Shown here one piece after another: positions 1-12,000 of a stretch of DNA of 64,000 bases. The first letter of the stretch is position 1, and the number at the start of each line of letters is the position of its first letter. This DNA is from Echinometra lucunter (Eukaryota > Echinodermata > Echinoidea > Camarodonta > Echinometridae). The notes under the pieces were generated by a model, which was given only the letters and a program-made list of their open reading frames with translations, made no database searches and was not told where the DNA came from. The position numbers were made by a program, and so were the translations under genes. The stretch lies in NCBI GenBank assembly GCA_029962745.1, contig CM057157.1:6434279-6498278 (forward strand), in the 5' to 3' direction.

Positions 1-394
1 AATAAAGAACAGACTATAGAGTTTTACATCACTACCATTCAAATGTTAGTAATTCAAATTGCCAACATGTATCAAGGCTCAATAGAATCCTTCTCTACTT
101 TAAATAATACTTGTAAATAAATCATTAACAGAGCTCATAGTGAGATGTTGTGCACAACTCAGGAAGAATAAGCTATTCCACATCCCTTTAGAAGAAATTA
201 ATAAAATCAATTAAAACGCAACTGAAAACAGTAATTTTGAAACTTACATACTCATCATTTCATTCAAATTACTAGTACACTGTACTGAATTTATGAATTT
301 TCAAATCCTCAAATGAAACAATAATCTGCTGTAAGAGTTTAAAATAATTCACACACACCTATGGGGAGGGGTTTAGTTAAAAAAAAATAATGCA

Positions 395-497
395 ATTATT
401 TGTTTGTAACTTTGTTTAATGACATTGCACAACATTTTGTATGTCGATAATAATCCAAAATTGTTGATTGCATATCAATAAATTTGAATTGAATTGA
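395..497 (+). repeat. LINE-like 3' tail
   Basis: The text has the style of a non-LTR retrotransposon end: AT-rich, AATAAA-type signal at about 478, then a short GAATT repeat (about 483-497). A similar end occurs at 2862-2970. No reverse transcriptase is adjacent, so this is a 5'-truncated copy. Confidence 0.4.
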
Positions 498-1539
498 AGG
501 TTTGGCTACTGCTCCCGTCCCCTCTCCCCCCCCCCCCCCCTGCTGCATACAAGACCATGACTCCTCACTCATTGAGAGACAGATCTCCAAAGCAGGGGTC
601 CAATGCAATGAAGAGTAGAAGCTGAATTCTTTCTGTTAAAGAAAAAAAATGAGATTAAAAGTTGACTTGGATTAGGATAAATGCAAAGTACATGTACAAA
701 TTATGACAGTAGGAGCACTCAATATTTACCTTTGCAGACCAAGGTTTATAAATCATTTTAGTTTATTTCACGGAACTCAAAATACAATTGAAATTTATAC
801 ACTAGAAATTTAGAACAATACACATATTGAACAATGAATATCTCAACTTGAAATTTAATAATAAAAAACAAACTTGCAAATGAAATGAGAGGAAATCAGG
901 AAACAAAATATAGTTTCTGCTTGTATAGCAAAAATGAACAAGTAAAGCTGAACAATTATTTAGCTTTAACTAAGCAATACATTTCTTAATGAAGTGTAAG
1001 CAAGAAATGTTGGTGAGATATTTTGATCCTGGTGCCCATCAAACTCAAGGAAGAAAAATATTCATTAAGCCAGACTGATGAAATTTTCAAAGGAGACAAT
1101 AATAATAAAAAAAAAAAAAAAATATTCAGCCAAGGTTTACAAATAAATTCAAGAATGGGTGTATTTGCAACCAAGGCCAATGGCCTTGTAAATGATGCTA
1201 AACCCTGGCTGAATATTGACATACCTGTATATGTAGCAACCTTATTAAATTCATGCAGAATTCACTTACCTTCCATAACTGGAGTGGTAGACTAACTCAT
1301 ATCTTGCAGAAACTTTCTTCAGTCTCAGTCAACAAGCAATCATCACCTACATCTCCAACATGATGTGGATGCAGACATAAATGCAGCATTAAGTTTCAAC
1401 CTAGGCATGTTCAATCTGATGAACAAAGTCAAAACAAATAAAAGATTAAATCAGTGGTGTAACAACCAGGGGCAGGGGAGGGAGGGACAGAGTTCCCCCT
1501 GAAGGATTTCAGTGGGAAAATCCACCAAACCACCACGAA

Positions 1540-1655
1540 AAAAAAATTAAAGAAAGGGAAAGGAAGAAAAAGGAAGGGAGAAAGGAAAGAAAGAAGAAAA
1601 GGGAGAAAGAAGAAGAGATATGGAAAAAAAAAAAGAGGAAAGGGGGGGGGACAGA
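1540..1655 (+). repeat. Polypurine (A/G) tract
   Basis: More than 100 bases consist almost only of A and G, ending in a G run. It is simple sequence that could form triplex DNA; no gene is seen. Confidence 0.7.
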
Positions 1656-1891
1656 GCCAAAAATCAGTGGCATAGCTAGGATTTCACTTAAGGGGGCGGT
1701 AGTCTCTCCCTCCCTGCCCCCCCCCCCCCCCCCCCCCCCATGGAGTGCGCTTCGCGTGCTCAGTGTTTTGAATGCTTTGTGTACTCACTACCGCTCCCCT
1801 CAAAGTCAAATGAAATCATAGCTATGCCACTGATTCTTGACTGAGTTACTAGAAATTTTGGGCTCCCCCCCCCCCCCCCGATAACAGGAAC

Positions 1892-2022
1892 CAGGGCTGC
1901 GTTTCACGAAACCGTCATAAGTCTAACTTCTTGGACATCCATTAAAACGCGTGTTGTAGAATTAACGCGTGTTTCTATGGGATGTCCATGAACTTATGAC
2001 GGTTTCGTGAAACGCAGCCCTG
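1892..2022. mobile_element. Palindromic foldback (MITE-like), 131 bp
   Basis: The ends CAGGGCTGCGTTTCACGAAA and its reverse complement enclose a short centre, and the inverted arms run over about 40 bases each (also CCGTCATAAGT and TGGACATCC). It has no coding capacity. It resembles nonautonomous DNA transposons; the superfamily is not determined. Confidence 0.8.
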
Positions 2023-2604
2023 TTACACTGCTGGATTAAATCATACCTAGTCTCATTATGCTTCCTTATGCCGTCTTTGAAATCTGAGCTTACTGTACAC
2101 ACAGTCATAGACCCCGCCTCGCCCTCCCCCTTGCTTTACACAGTTATACATCATGCAACAATTTAGGATAACTGATTCGTCAACTCGCCAACACACTATG
2201 CATGTAGGTGGGATAAAATAAACGTTGAATCTCGCTGTCAACCGTTTTTGCATTGCATTTACAATCATAGGCAATCCGCCCGAAAGTCTGGGCAAGATGT
2301 TGCGTCGTGCCAGGGTGCAGCGGTAACAATGAGCTGCCGACGATGAAAAGAGTTTACAAAGTTAGTGAGTTTATAGCACATAATTTCATGACATACAGCT
2401 CAGAGCAGTTCTTTGAAAATATAAAGAAATTAACGCAGATCTGGCACAATGTAGAACTCATTAGGAATAGATTCTATTTTTTGACAAATTAGCGAAATTT
2501 AAACTGTACTCACCTCTGGACTTTCCGTGGCAAAGGCTGACTTTGTGCGAATCAAATGCTAGCTTTTATTCAAGCCGTTTTTCGTCAAATTATTTGTTGT
2601 AGAA

Positions 2605-2775
2605 ATGTGCGTTAAGGACGCGACCCTTCGTATATTTGCTAGCAAATTTCTACGAAGTGTCGGGTTAATGGACCCGACTTTTCGTAGATTTAACTGGTAT
2701 ATTTCTCAAACGGTGAACCCGACCTTTCGTAAATAAATGGGGTTTTTTTTCACGAAAGGTCGCATTACGCGATTA
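2605..2775. repeat. Cluster of degenerate CGACCYTTCGTA motifs with hairpin
   Basis: Several near-copies of a CGAC-TTTCGTA motif occur in both orientations. They include a foldback at 2648-2691, where TCTACGAA pairs with TTCGTAGA and TCGGGT with ACCCGA. Function unknown. Confidence 0.6.
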
Positions 2776-2861
2776 CACGGCCCGACGCGAAGACCCGATG
2801 GTTCGAAGTAAGCCGTACAGTACATGGGCGATCCTAAATTACAGGTTTTTAACCTTCGAGG

Positions 2862-2970
2862 AAAGCCCCGCAAAATATTGTATATATGCATTTTTATGTT
2901 ATTGTAATATTATAATGTATTTTAATTTTATTTTGCGAAATAAAGAATTGAATTGAATTGAATTGAATTA
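2862..2970 (+). repeat. LINE-like 3' tail with TTGAA microsatellite
   Basis: An AT-rich segment with AATAAAG is followed by about five TTGAA units (2946-2970). This is typical of the 3' end of a truncated non-LTR retrotransposon. Confidence 0.5.
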
Positions 2971-3142
2971 TTGTATTTACAAATAAGTTGTTTGGTATGG
3001 AATAGATCCAGCCTATTTACCCCCCCCCCCCCCCCTCCTTGGAAATATAATGAAAAGATAGAAAGAAACCTGCAGTATTTTGTTTTATTTTTTGTTGTTC
3101 TTGCATGTTTATCATCATTTCATGTATAGGAGTTGTCGTTGA

Positions 3143-3218
3143 AATGCCTGGTAGTGAACCCGGGTCTGGAACTTGAGATCCAATTCTTGCATCTGGTTGG
3201 TCAAGTGATTTCACTCCA
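3143..3218 (-). repeat. tRNA-derived SINE head, degenerate
   Basis: On the minus strand a B-box-like GGGTTCACTACC follows a tRNA-like arm region. Stems are poor, so it is not a functional tRNA. Confidence 0.35.
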
Positions 3219-4343
3219 TAATTTCACGTTACTGGGGAAAAACAAAGGGGGAAAGACAGTCATGATTAAATATCTTTCCAGTTGGTAACTTCAATACGAA
3301 CATACATAGTTGTAAATATCGGAAATGCAGGTATAAAAATGTATATTTCAGAGGCAATGGAGGAGGGGGTGTATAAGAGATTAGAAATCATTCATCATGT
3401 TCATGGATTCGAATTAAGATGACCTTTTGTCTTGATCATGTGACCTTGAAATCGGTCAGTGAAACTTGATTACTGTTGTGTCAAAGTTTAAAAAAAGATC
3501 ACAATGCAAGGCTCAGCTAAAACAGGCGAGACAAAAATGATGAAAACGGCTCAGTCACATTTGAATATTTGCCCTTTTAGCCGACCATAGTAAGCTGGGA
3601 TGATTTGGCTGAAGTTAGAGGCCGCTAATATATACATATATTTTACGCCCCTAAAACCCAGGATTACCACGACAGCAAGGACGACAGCCAAGATATCCAC
3701 TGCATGCACAATAATATGCGCGAACGAGCTGAGCCCTTAGAGTTAGGTCTATATTATATAGATTTCTCTATGACTATGGCTGAGCCTGATCTTATCTAGA
3801 CCCTGAAGGAGAAAAAAAAACCCAATGAAATACATGTCATAAGGAGAGAGAAGAAGATAGATGGAAGGAAGAACAAATAAAAACATACGGACATAGGAGA
3901 GGATAGATGAAAGGAAGAACAAAGAAATACATGAAGAAAGAACAGAGGATACAGAATTCATTGTATTCATGTTTTTTTTTCTTTTATCTAGTACTATAGT
4001 AGTAGAGGTCTACCTTTCCCTTTTCTTTATGGACTTCTAGGCCTATAGAACCATCTTTCTTTTTACATTTCTTTGGGTAATCCTCTCATCTGTTTCTTTG
4101 CCTTCAGTTCCTTGAAGGCCCCTTTTCCTTCTGTATTTTTTTTCTTTGCTCATTCTCTCTGTACACGTACACGATTGCCGCGTGCGCCGCTGGTCGTAGT
4201 GAGAGCTGAAAACAGAGAGATTCATATCTCTATGGCTGAACGAAACCTAGACTTTGAAACCAGCACTTTTGATGCAATTAATCGAAAAACTGCCTAGGCT
4301 ATGGTGTAAAACAGAAATGCGCGTCCCACTCATCCTGTAACAG

Positions 4344-5124
4344 TTAGACCGAAGTGTTCTGTCTCTAAGTAACAGTCGTTGTTAGCCTCTTAAAATGGTA
4401 GGGTAGGCACTCCTCCTTTATTCATGAATATAAAAATATCATAGCTTATCGATTTTATGATTTATTCCTTTTAACTCTCTATTTCAGGTAAATTCAGGCA
4501 TGGCTAACATACTTCTTAATCTTAGGTCCTCTCGGTTGACAATCTTGCAGCAGCCAACCTCTAGATCTACAGATCTATCTCTGTTCGCCTTCGCGCTTTT
4601 CGCAGGGAGTCCGGAGATCAGCGAATTTGTGACTCCTCACATTTCAACCGGCCGTATTTGAAAGATCGACCACTTACGATTGGTTATATACGTACGAAAG
4701 ATGATGTTTTTGGTGTTGTTGTTTCGTACTATTGGTCGATCGCATGAATACGGTTGAAATGTGAGAGTCGCAAATTCGCTGATCTCCCTGCGAAAAGCGC
4801 GGAGGCAAACAGAGATAGAGGTTGGCTGCTGCAAGATTTTCAACCCAGAGGACCTAACGTTAGGACCCTGGATTTACCTGAAAATGGAGAGTTAAAAGGA
4901 ATAAATCATAAAACCGGTAAGCTATATAGGGTACTCTATGGTGTATAATGATATTCTTATATTCATGAATAAAGGGGAAAAATCGATGATTTGAGGTAGT
5001 TTTCTCGTCATGCTGCCCAGCACAATGAGATTGCATGCATGGTGCTTCTGTCTCTAAAAAGGAGAAGTGCTGACCCTACAATTATAAGAGGCTAATGACT
5101 GTTAGAGACAGAACACTTCGGTCT
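4344..5124. mobile_element. Large foldback element (about 780 bp) just upstream of CCDC78
   Basis: Two long arms are inverted copies: 4344-4640 against about 4745-5124. Outer ends read GACCGAAGTGTTCTGTCTCT and its complement AGAGACAGAACACTTCGGTC. Inner blocks match too (the regions around the CGCTTTTCGCAGGGAG segment). Both flanks carry ACTCATCCTGTA, which could be a target-site duplication. Short open frames inside the arms are not genes. It lies between the intergenic region and the first coding exon of CCDC78, so it may overlap the promoter or an upstream exon. Confidence 0.8.
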
Positions 5125-6014
5125 ACTCATCCTGTAGCTGTGTAACGTTAGCTTAGCCTTAGGCCTAGGGCCAGGCTAGGCCTAGATCTACTCGGTTTTA
5201 GCCTGGCCATAGGGATAGAAGGGTGGCCGTACGGTGGATCTGGACAAGTTAGACTGCTCTGAGTCTGCTCTGAGGCTAGGCCTAAGATTTTAATAAAATA
5301 TTCTTGTCGGATATCATATTCACCTCAAATGTGTTTAGAATCCGTCAAATTTCCCTTTTTTGCATGCCAAGTTGAAGCCATGACAAAACACGCACTTGCG
5401 CTTGCGCATTTGCAAACTAACAACGGCCTGTGGAAAAAATCATTGCAGATCTGGGAGGGTAAATACTCATTTTTTTGACCATCCTTTTCCTAATCGAACA
5501 AGATTTTTTATTGACAATGTTTGTAAGAACCTAAAATTGCTTGATTGAATTGTTAAATAAAAAAAAACTTTTGAGCTGGGGAGCCCCACATAGGTAGGCA
5601 TAGAAGCTTCCACTGCAATGCAATGCGCAGCCGCAGTAATGGACAAGGTACATGTAGACTGCTCTGAGTCTGATCTGATCTTCGGCTCATCAGCAGACAA
5701 CCTCTGTCTAGCCAGCCCCCTTTGGGCCCCCCCCCCCCCCCCCCATGAGCACGTTAATCTAACTTAGAACTTACTGCGGCAGCCCAAACTGAACGCTTAG
5801 CGTTCGGGCTGCGTATTGTCTGAGTAGCCTGACCAGACCCGTGCTCCGCACAGCATCTGACAAGGACACACACACTTTCTTGGAGATCCTGTTCTTTTTT
5901 TTTGTTGTTGGTTTTTTTTTTCATGAAAATTTCATTTCTATTTTTCTCTCCTTATTTTAGACTTAATTCAGTGGAATGACTTAAATTCAGTGTCCATCAA
6001 AGCAGCCAGAAAAG

Positions 6015-9000
6015 ATGAATATCAATGTGGTGGCTAGAATTCGTCCTCCACAGAGAGGAGAGGGTGCACATAATCTTAAAATACAAGGAAGCAAGATCAA
6101 GCAAGATGAGACAAACACCTCCCACTCGTGAGTATTTGTTCACTTTCGTTATATTTCAAGTTCTAAGGTCTACTCTATACCAGTTTAGTTAGCAGCAATA
6201 TTTATCCTCCCTTATATGGCTTGGTGTCCCGTGTCTGCACAGTGCCAAAGTCTGCACATACGCATAGCTGCGCGATTCTAACATCACAAAAGATGCAATG
6301 AACACAGTCACTTCATATTAATTTTGGTGATATGTATCACTGAAAAATATATTTTATGTATTTCATTTTCTGGCCCTGGAAATGTCACCTTTCAAACAAA
6401 AAATCCCAATCTGCGTACAAAGTGAATGAGTGCATAGACATGGAAACCTTGCCTTTTTTGATGTCAAATTGACTCTGTCACCTTTTTGTCTCGCCCACTG
6501 GAAGTGAGACTTAGGGATCCAAATGGCGTCAGTCCGTACTCCCTCCGTCATCCGTCCGTCGTCCGTCGTTTGTCCGTCACAAATGTTAAAGTTTACTTGC
6601 AAGGCTCTCTTATGACCCATAACTTGGCAACTGCTGGTCCAATTGCAACCAAACTTGGGTGGTAGATGCACTAGGGGTACCATCATGTTGCGGTGCTGTC
6701 GGAGGTCACATGGTGAGATCAAAGGTCATTTGAGGTCACATTGTTATAGAGTACCTGCAAGACTCTTTTTACATACGTTAAAGTTTACCTGCAAGACCTC
6801 TTATGACACATAACTTGGCAACTGTTGGTCCAATGGCAACCAAACTTGGGTGAAAGTAGCCTTTGGACAAGGCCTTGCGCTCTGCTTGTTTGCCAAGCAG
6901 GGTTTGAAAAATAGACTAAACAGTGTGCATTTATGGCAGTGATAAGTGGACCGAGCCGCGTCAGCGGCGAGGCCTTTGCTAACTTGCGAAGCTCTTGCAT
7001 ATGCATGAGGGTCTTACATATACATGATCGTGACCAATCACAACTGTTTTAACCGCGGTGTGTTATATGGATTCGTTCATTAAAATACGGGGGAATAGAT
7101 ATTCAAATGTACTGAATAATGAATAATATTCAGTTCAATTTTCAATAAAACAGATAGATTTATTAAGGAAGTAAGGAATTTGATGACTAGCTGTATTCAC
7201 TATTTTGCTAAATAAGTAGATCTAATGATCTATCATAAAATTTTGCTCTCTCCTTTTTCATTTCAACCTACGCATAGTGGTTCGCGCGATCAGCTGGTTG
7301 ATATTGTACAACACGTCGAACCTTAGGCACACATGAATAATAAATATTCATAATTCTCTCGAATTCTGATTGGTGTATCGGATTGGAACGGGTGGTTTGG
7401 GGGGCTTTGCGGTAAGTACTTTGCATCTAATTATCTACCGATTTGGTAGCAGAAATATAATACAGAGCAAAATAAATAAACTACAACAACCACTCAGGTT
7501 AGTAAAGGCCTTGGTGCTGACGAACCTCATGCCACGGATCAGAGTTGTTGTGCGATTAGTCTATGTATTCAGACACGTTTAGGGAAATAACGGCACCAAG
7601 AGCCTTGGCTAAAGCCGAGGTGATAGATGCACTAGGGGTAACATCATGTTGTGGTGCTGTCGGAGGTCACATGGTGAGGTCAAAGGTCATTTGAGGTCAA
7701 AAGTTAGAGTTTACCTGCAAGACTCTCTTATGACAAATAACTTTGCAACCGTTGCTCCCTTTTCAACTAAACTTGGGTCATAGATGCACTTGGGGGACAT
7801 TCATGTTATAGTGGTATCGGATGTCACATAATAAGGCCAAAGGTCATTTTATTTCAAACCTGAAAGTTTACCTGCAAGACTCTCTTATGACACATAACTT
7901 GACAACTGTTGGTCCAATGGCAACCAAACTTGGGTGATAGATGCACTAGGGGTAACATCATGTTGTGGTGCTGTCGGAGGTCACATGGTGAGGTCAAAGA
8001 TCATTTGAGGTCAAATGTTAGAGTTTACCTGCAAGACTCTCTTATGACCAATAATTTTGCAACCGTTGCTCCCTTTTCAACTAAACTTGGGTCATAGATG
8101 CACTTGGGGGACCTTCATGTTATAGTGGCATGTCACATGGTAAGGTCAGAGGTCATTTTATTTTAAACGTTAAAGTGATTACACATTGGTAATTTTTTTT
8201 TGATATATGATCGAGAATAGAATTCTAAGAAGAATAACATTAAAAATTTGATGATTTTCAATCAAAATCAATGCATTTTGGCTAATTGTCTCATAAAAAG
8301 TCAAGAGTTGACCAAAAAATTTGAGTATGAGGTATGACGTCAAAGTGGGTACCCAGCTTCGAACATTGCAGTCGTGCAGCGCGCTAGACTGTACAATATG
8401 TATTATACCTTGCGCGCATTTTGCTAGAATTGCGCGACATGGTACCCACTTTGACGTCATTTTGACGTCAAAGTGGGTACCCAGTTGAAACTGGGTCACA
8501 GCTGAGGGGTCAAAAATATCCTGAAATCTTACCACATTTGGGGGTCTCCTTGGCAACACGACTTTTAAAAAAACTTTAGGCAGATGATTTCCTGCTAATG
8601 AAATCATGCTCTTTCAAATGAACTAACATTGTTTCAGCTTTGGGTACCCCCTTTAAAGTTTACCTGCAAGACTCTCTTATGACACATAACTTGGCACATG
8701 TTGCTGCAATAGCAACCAAATTTGGGTGATAGATGCACTAGGGGTACATTCATGCTATTGTGCCATCAGGTCACATGGTAAGGTTAAAGGTCATTTTAGG
8801 TCAAACATTAAAGTTTACCTGCAAGGCTTTCTTGTGACATCAAACTTGGTTAGGGATGTACTTGGGGAAGCTTTCGTGTTATTTAGTCGCGGGTGGGCAA
8901 GACACAATCTTGCTATTGGTTTGTCTTTTAAAAATGACATTGTTTCTACTAGAATTTTAATGAGATTTTCGGCACACTTTATACTCTCTAGGATATAAGG

Positions 9001-12000
9001 ATTTAGATTAAAAAGGTGCGCAGGCATAGGGCCCCCCCCCCCCCATCATACTTTTGTGAGTTGTTTCTTGTGAATGATTCTCCTAATTTTCATTGCTGTT
9101 TATCCTCGTGATTTTGTACCTTTGTAAATCCCTACGATTCCAAATTCAGGATGACGAGAATATTGATGCTGTTCTCATGCTGTCGACAATGTAAAAGACG
9201 ATCGTACAAGACAGATAAATTACCTAAAAAGAGGATTTGAGCTGCCCCATTTGTCATTTTTCAAGATATGCCTCACAGGGTAATTGTAATCTGAGAGATA
9301 TTAAAGGCAGTAGCCCACAATTGCAAGTGGCACCCAATCTGCACAAAAGTTTTACTTTTGATTGCTTTAAGCCACAGAAAAACACTCGTAAAGTTTTAGA
9401 TCCCAGTGCATTCCTGTTTTATTGAGAAGGATATATTGAACACAAATTTTCTTTTATTTTCTTTGTTTTGGGAAGGTGTCTTCCTGACGCTTTAAGAGTA
9501 AAAACATTCATTTTTCACTTATTCTTTGAAATATCGTTGTAAATTTGATAACATGATAATTTTACATAAATATCTGTCATTTAAAATTGAAATTGGCACA
9601 TTTCTCTTCAACTTCTGAAAGAGTGTTGTGCAAATGTAGGCTACTACATGTATCTTTAAGGCTAAAATTTGAAAAGTAATGAATTCATATATTTTCTCTT
9701 TTCACCATTTTTTAAAAAATTCACTAATGGCCATTTATCCAAATCCATTGCAAGTATGTCTCTTTATAGATGATTACTCTGTCTTGTCTCTCCTCTCTTG
9801 TCTTTCCTCTCTGAAGTGGTAATACTCTCTATGTTGTCTACTTACAACCTCACAGATTCCATGCCTTATTTGATGATGACAGCACCACTGATACAATCTA
9901 CCAGGAATCAGTGTCATCCATGGTTGACATCATGGTGGCAGGCTTCAACTGTAGTTTGCTGAGCATCGGAGAGAGTGGATCTGGCAAGAGCTACACCCTC
10001 TTTGGTGATGGGAAGTCCAGATTGGGTGTGGTCCACATGGCAGTGAGAGGCATCTTTGACAGATTAGGGGACACCAGAGAGAGGGGTAATACACATGTAC
10101 TACAGGTGGTATTTGAATAGACATTGCTTTTATGTATGCATCAGTGACAATTACTCAATACCTTATTCAGAAAAAGTGCTAGAATCTTACAAGTACTTGA
10201 GTTTGATTTTTGGTCCAGACTTTGATTTTAATGATCATTTGTATTTGTAATAATCATTTTTATCATGCGGGGCCCTCATTGAAAGCAGTTTTTTAACTGA
10301 AGAGGATACCCTTCTTAAATAAAACTGTATATGAATAAAACAAAATAAAACAAAATAAAGTAATGTGTTAGTGTAAGAAATTGCCCTCTGCTTTCTTCAT
10401 CACAGATATAGGCATAGGGTTATGGTTGCAGCTGGGTTTAAGGTTGGGGTTCTGGTGAGGATAAGGTAGTCTTTGATCCAAGGTTTCAATGTATAATTCA
10501 GTTAGTGTGTAAAATCGACCACTGAGCAATTATTGCCCACGCATTCATCAAGGTGCGAAAGCTCAGTTGGTAGAGCCCTGGTCTCATAATCCGGTGACCC
10601 AGGTTCGAAACCAAGTTGATTCGCTAGTACCCTTTGGTAAGGCATCAGTCCTCATTACCAGGTCCCTTGGAGAGGACTTATAGCCGTTGGTCCTCTGGTT
10701 GAGACTTACAAGCATGCATGTTCTCTTATCAGTCAGGTAAAACAAACCAATAGCCTATAAGGTCCCTTATCAAAAGTCTTGTCCCGCTTCTTTGATCAGC
10801 TTTCCCCATCCCCCGTTGTTTTGTCTAAGGAGGAACAGGATGATCAAAGGGGAAAAGAAGCTGAGCGGGAAAGATGCTAAAGGCTGCATTCCAAATTGGC
10901 TCTGACTTTTGATAAGGTGCCTAACCAATGCACCTAAATAGTCCATTCATCTTTCAAGGAGCCTAGCCATTGTCAAAAGAGATTTCTCTTTTGAAATACT
11001 GCTTGTCTTTCCACCTATAAAATCAACTATATCACTCTTTCCTAGCTCTCATCGGTCTGTTTATTCTATATACTTTCTGCATTATTGCATTCCTGACTTG
11101 TACAGTTTACCATATTAATTATCTGAATGTTAACAAATTCTGCTTTTTACGTCCTGAAAAGAAACAATGAGGGGAAAAAAATAAAATAACTTTAATCTGT
11201 GCTTGCCTTGTTACCCTGTTAGTTTGTAACATAACATAACTTGTGCTTGTAAATTGTTATGTATTTTTTTTTTACATTACAATCAAAGATATCAATTGCA
11301 GAAGTTTAGACCTACTTGTATAGTCTCTGGACCAATTGAAATAATATGATGATTTTTTTTTTCTTTTCAGCTAGCAGAAATGAAAGCCTTATGAATGGCC
11401 AGGTTACTCTCAGCATGTATGAGGTTTATAATGAGATTGTAAGGGATCTTCTCAAGTCATCAGAAGGAACACCTAATGGAGGAGGACCTAGTGAGCTGAC
11501 AGTCAATGCAAAGAAATGGGTTCATGTCAAGGTGTGGATAAAGGCTTGTTCAGATATGAGGCAACAAATCCCTGCAACATTTTTAGTGTTCATATATGGC
11601 GTGACAAACAGCCCCACTTATTTAAGTAACGCACATTAACCCATCATCTCTCAAATAAAAAAGAAGTTTGTCAAAAGCTGTGCAGATAAACTCATGACAG
11701 CATATTTTCCGCTAACTTTTTATGAAATTTGATTGGTCCACAGCTTTTTGGCACTAGGCGACAAAAAAAATGTCTCCTGCCTCTGGGACATTTTTTTTTT
11801 TTGTCGCCTCATGTTGCGGGATTTGTCTCCTTATATCTGAACAAGCCTTAATAGAGATAACGTTGAGTCAGGTCATGCTATGTTATTGTCGAAGAAACTG
11901 ACTCAAAACAGCTTGAATAAGGTCATTATTAATGTAATTTGTAAAAATTTTAAAAATATTGTATATTGAGAGTTATTTTAATCATTGAAATGATATGCTT

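Larger units (their letters stand above)
1..4300. other. Intergenic region, repeats, no confident gene
   Basis: No coding exon could be supported. The region contains a LINE-like tail (395-497), a polypurine tract (about 1540-1655), C runs, a 131-bp foldback (1892-2022), a region of repeated CGACCTTTCGTA-like motifs (2605-2775), a LINE tail with a TTGAA microsatellite (2862-2970) and a tRNA-like SINE head (3143-3218, minus). Two good minus-strand donor sites (at 2512 and 1262) could belong to the 5' end of a divergent gene. Confidence 0.6.
6483..8923. mobile_element. Nonautonomous element A with TGTCTCGCCCAC ends, in CCDC78 intron 1
   Basis: The left end TGTCTCGCCCAC starts at 6487 and the right end GGGTGGGCAAGACA finishes at 8904, followed by the CAATCTTGCTATTGG also present in element B. 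After the left end come repeated CCGTCCGTC-type motifs, then diverged copies of the same internal tandem unit as element B (CAAACTTGGGT..., GAGGTCAAAGGTCATTT...). It is interrupted by two younger insertions (6854-7618 and 8177-8652). No transposase is seen, so it is presumably mobilised in trans. Confidence 0.75.

Noticed and set aside
4043..4948. Short frames around 4.0-4.9 kb
   Set aside because: Those from 4637 on lie in the arms of a large inverted repeat; the two at 4043-4297 lie just before it and show no homology or splice context.
6363..6722. 119-codon minus frame
   Set aside because: It overlaps the left end and first unit of element A; repeat translation.
10556..10627. Functional tRNA-Met gene
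   Set aside because: T stem and parts of the acceptor stem do not pair, and the same body follows a second copy; it is a SINE.
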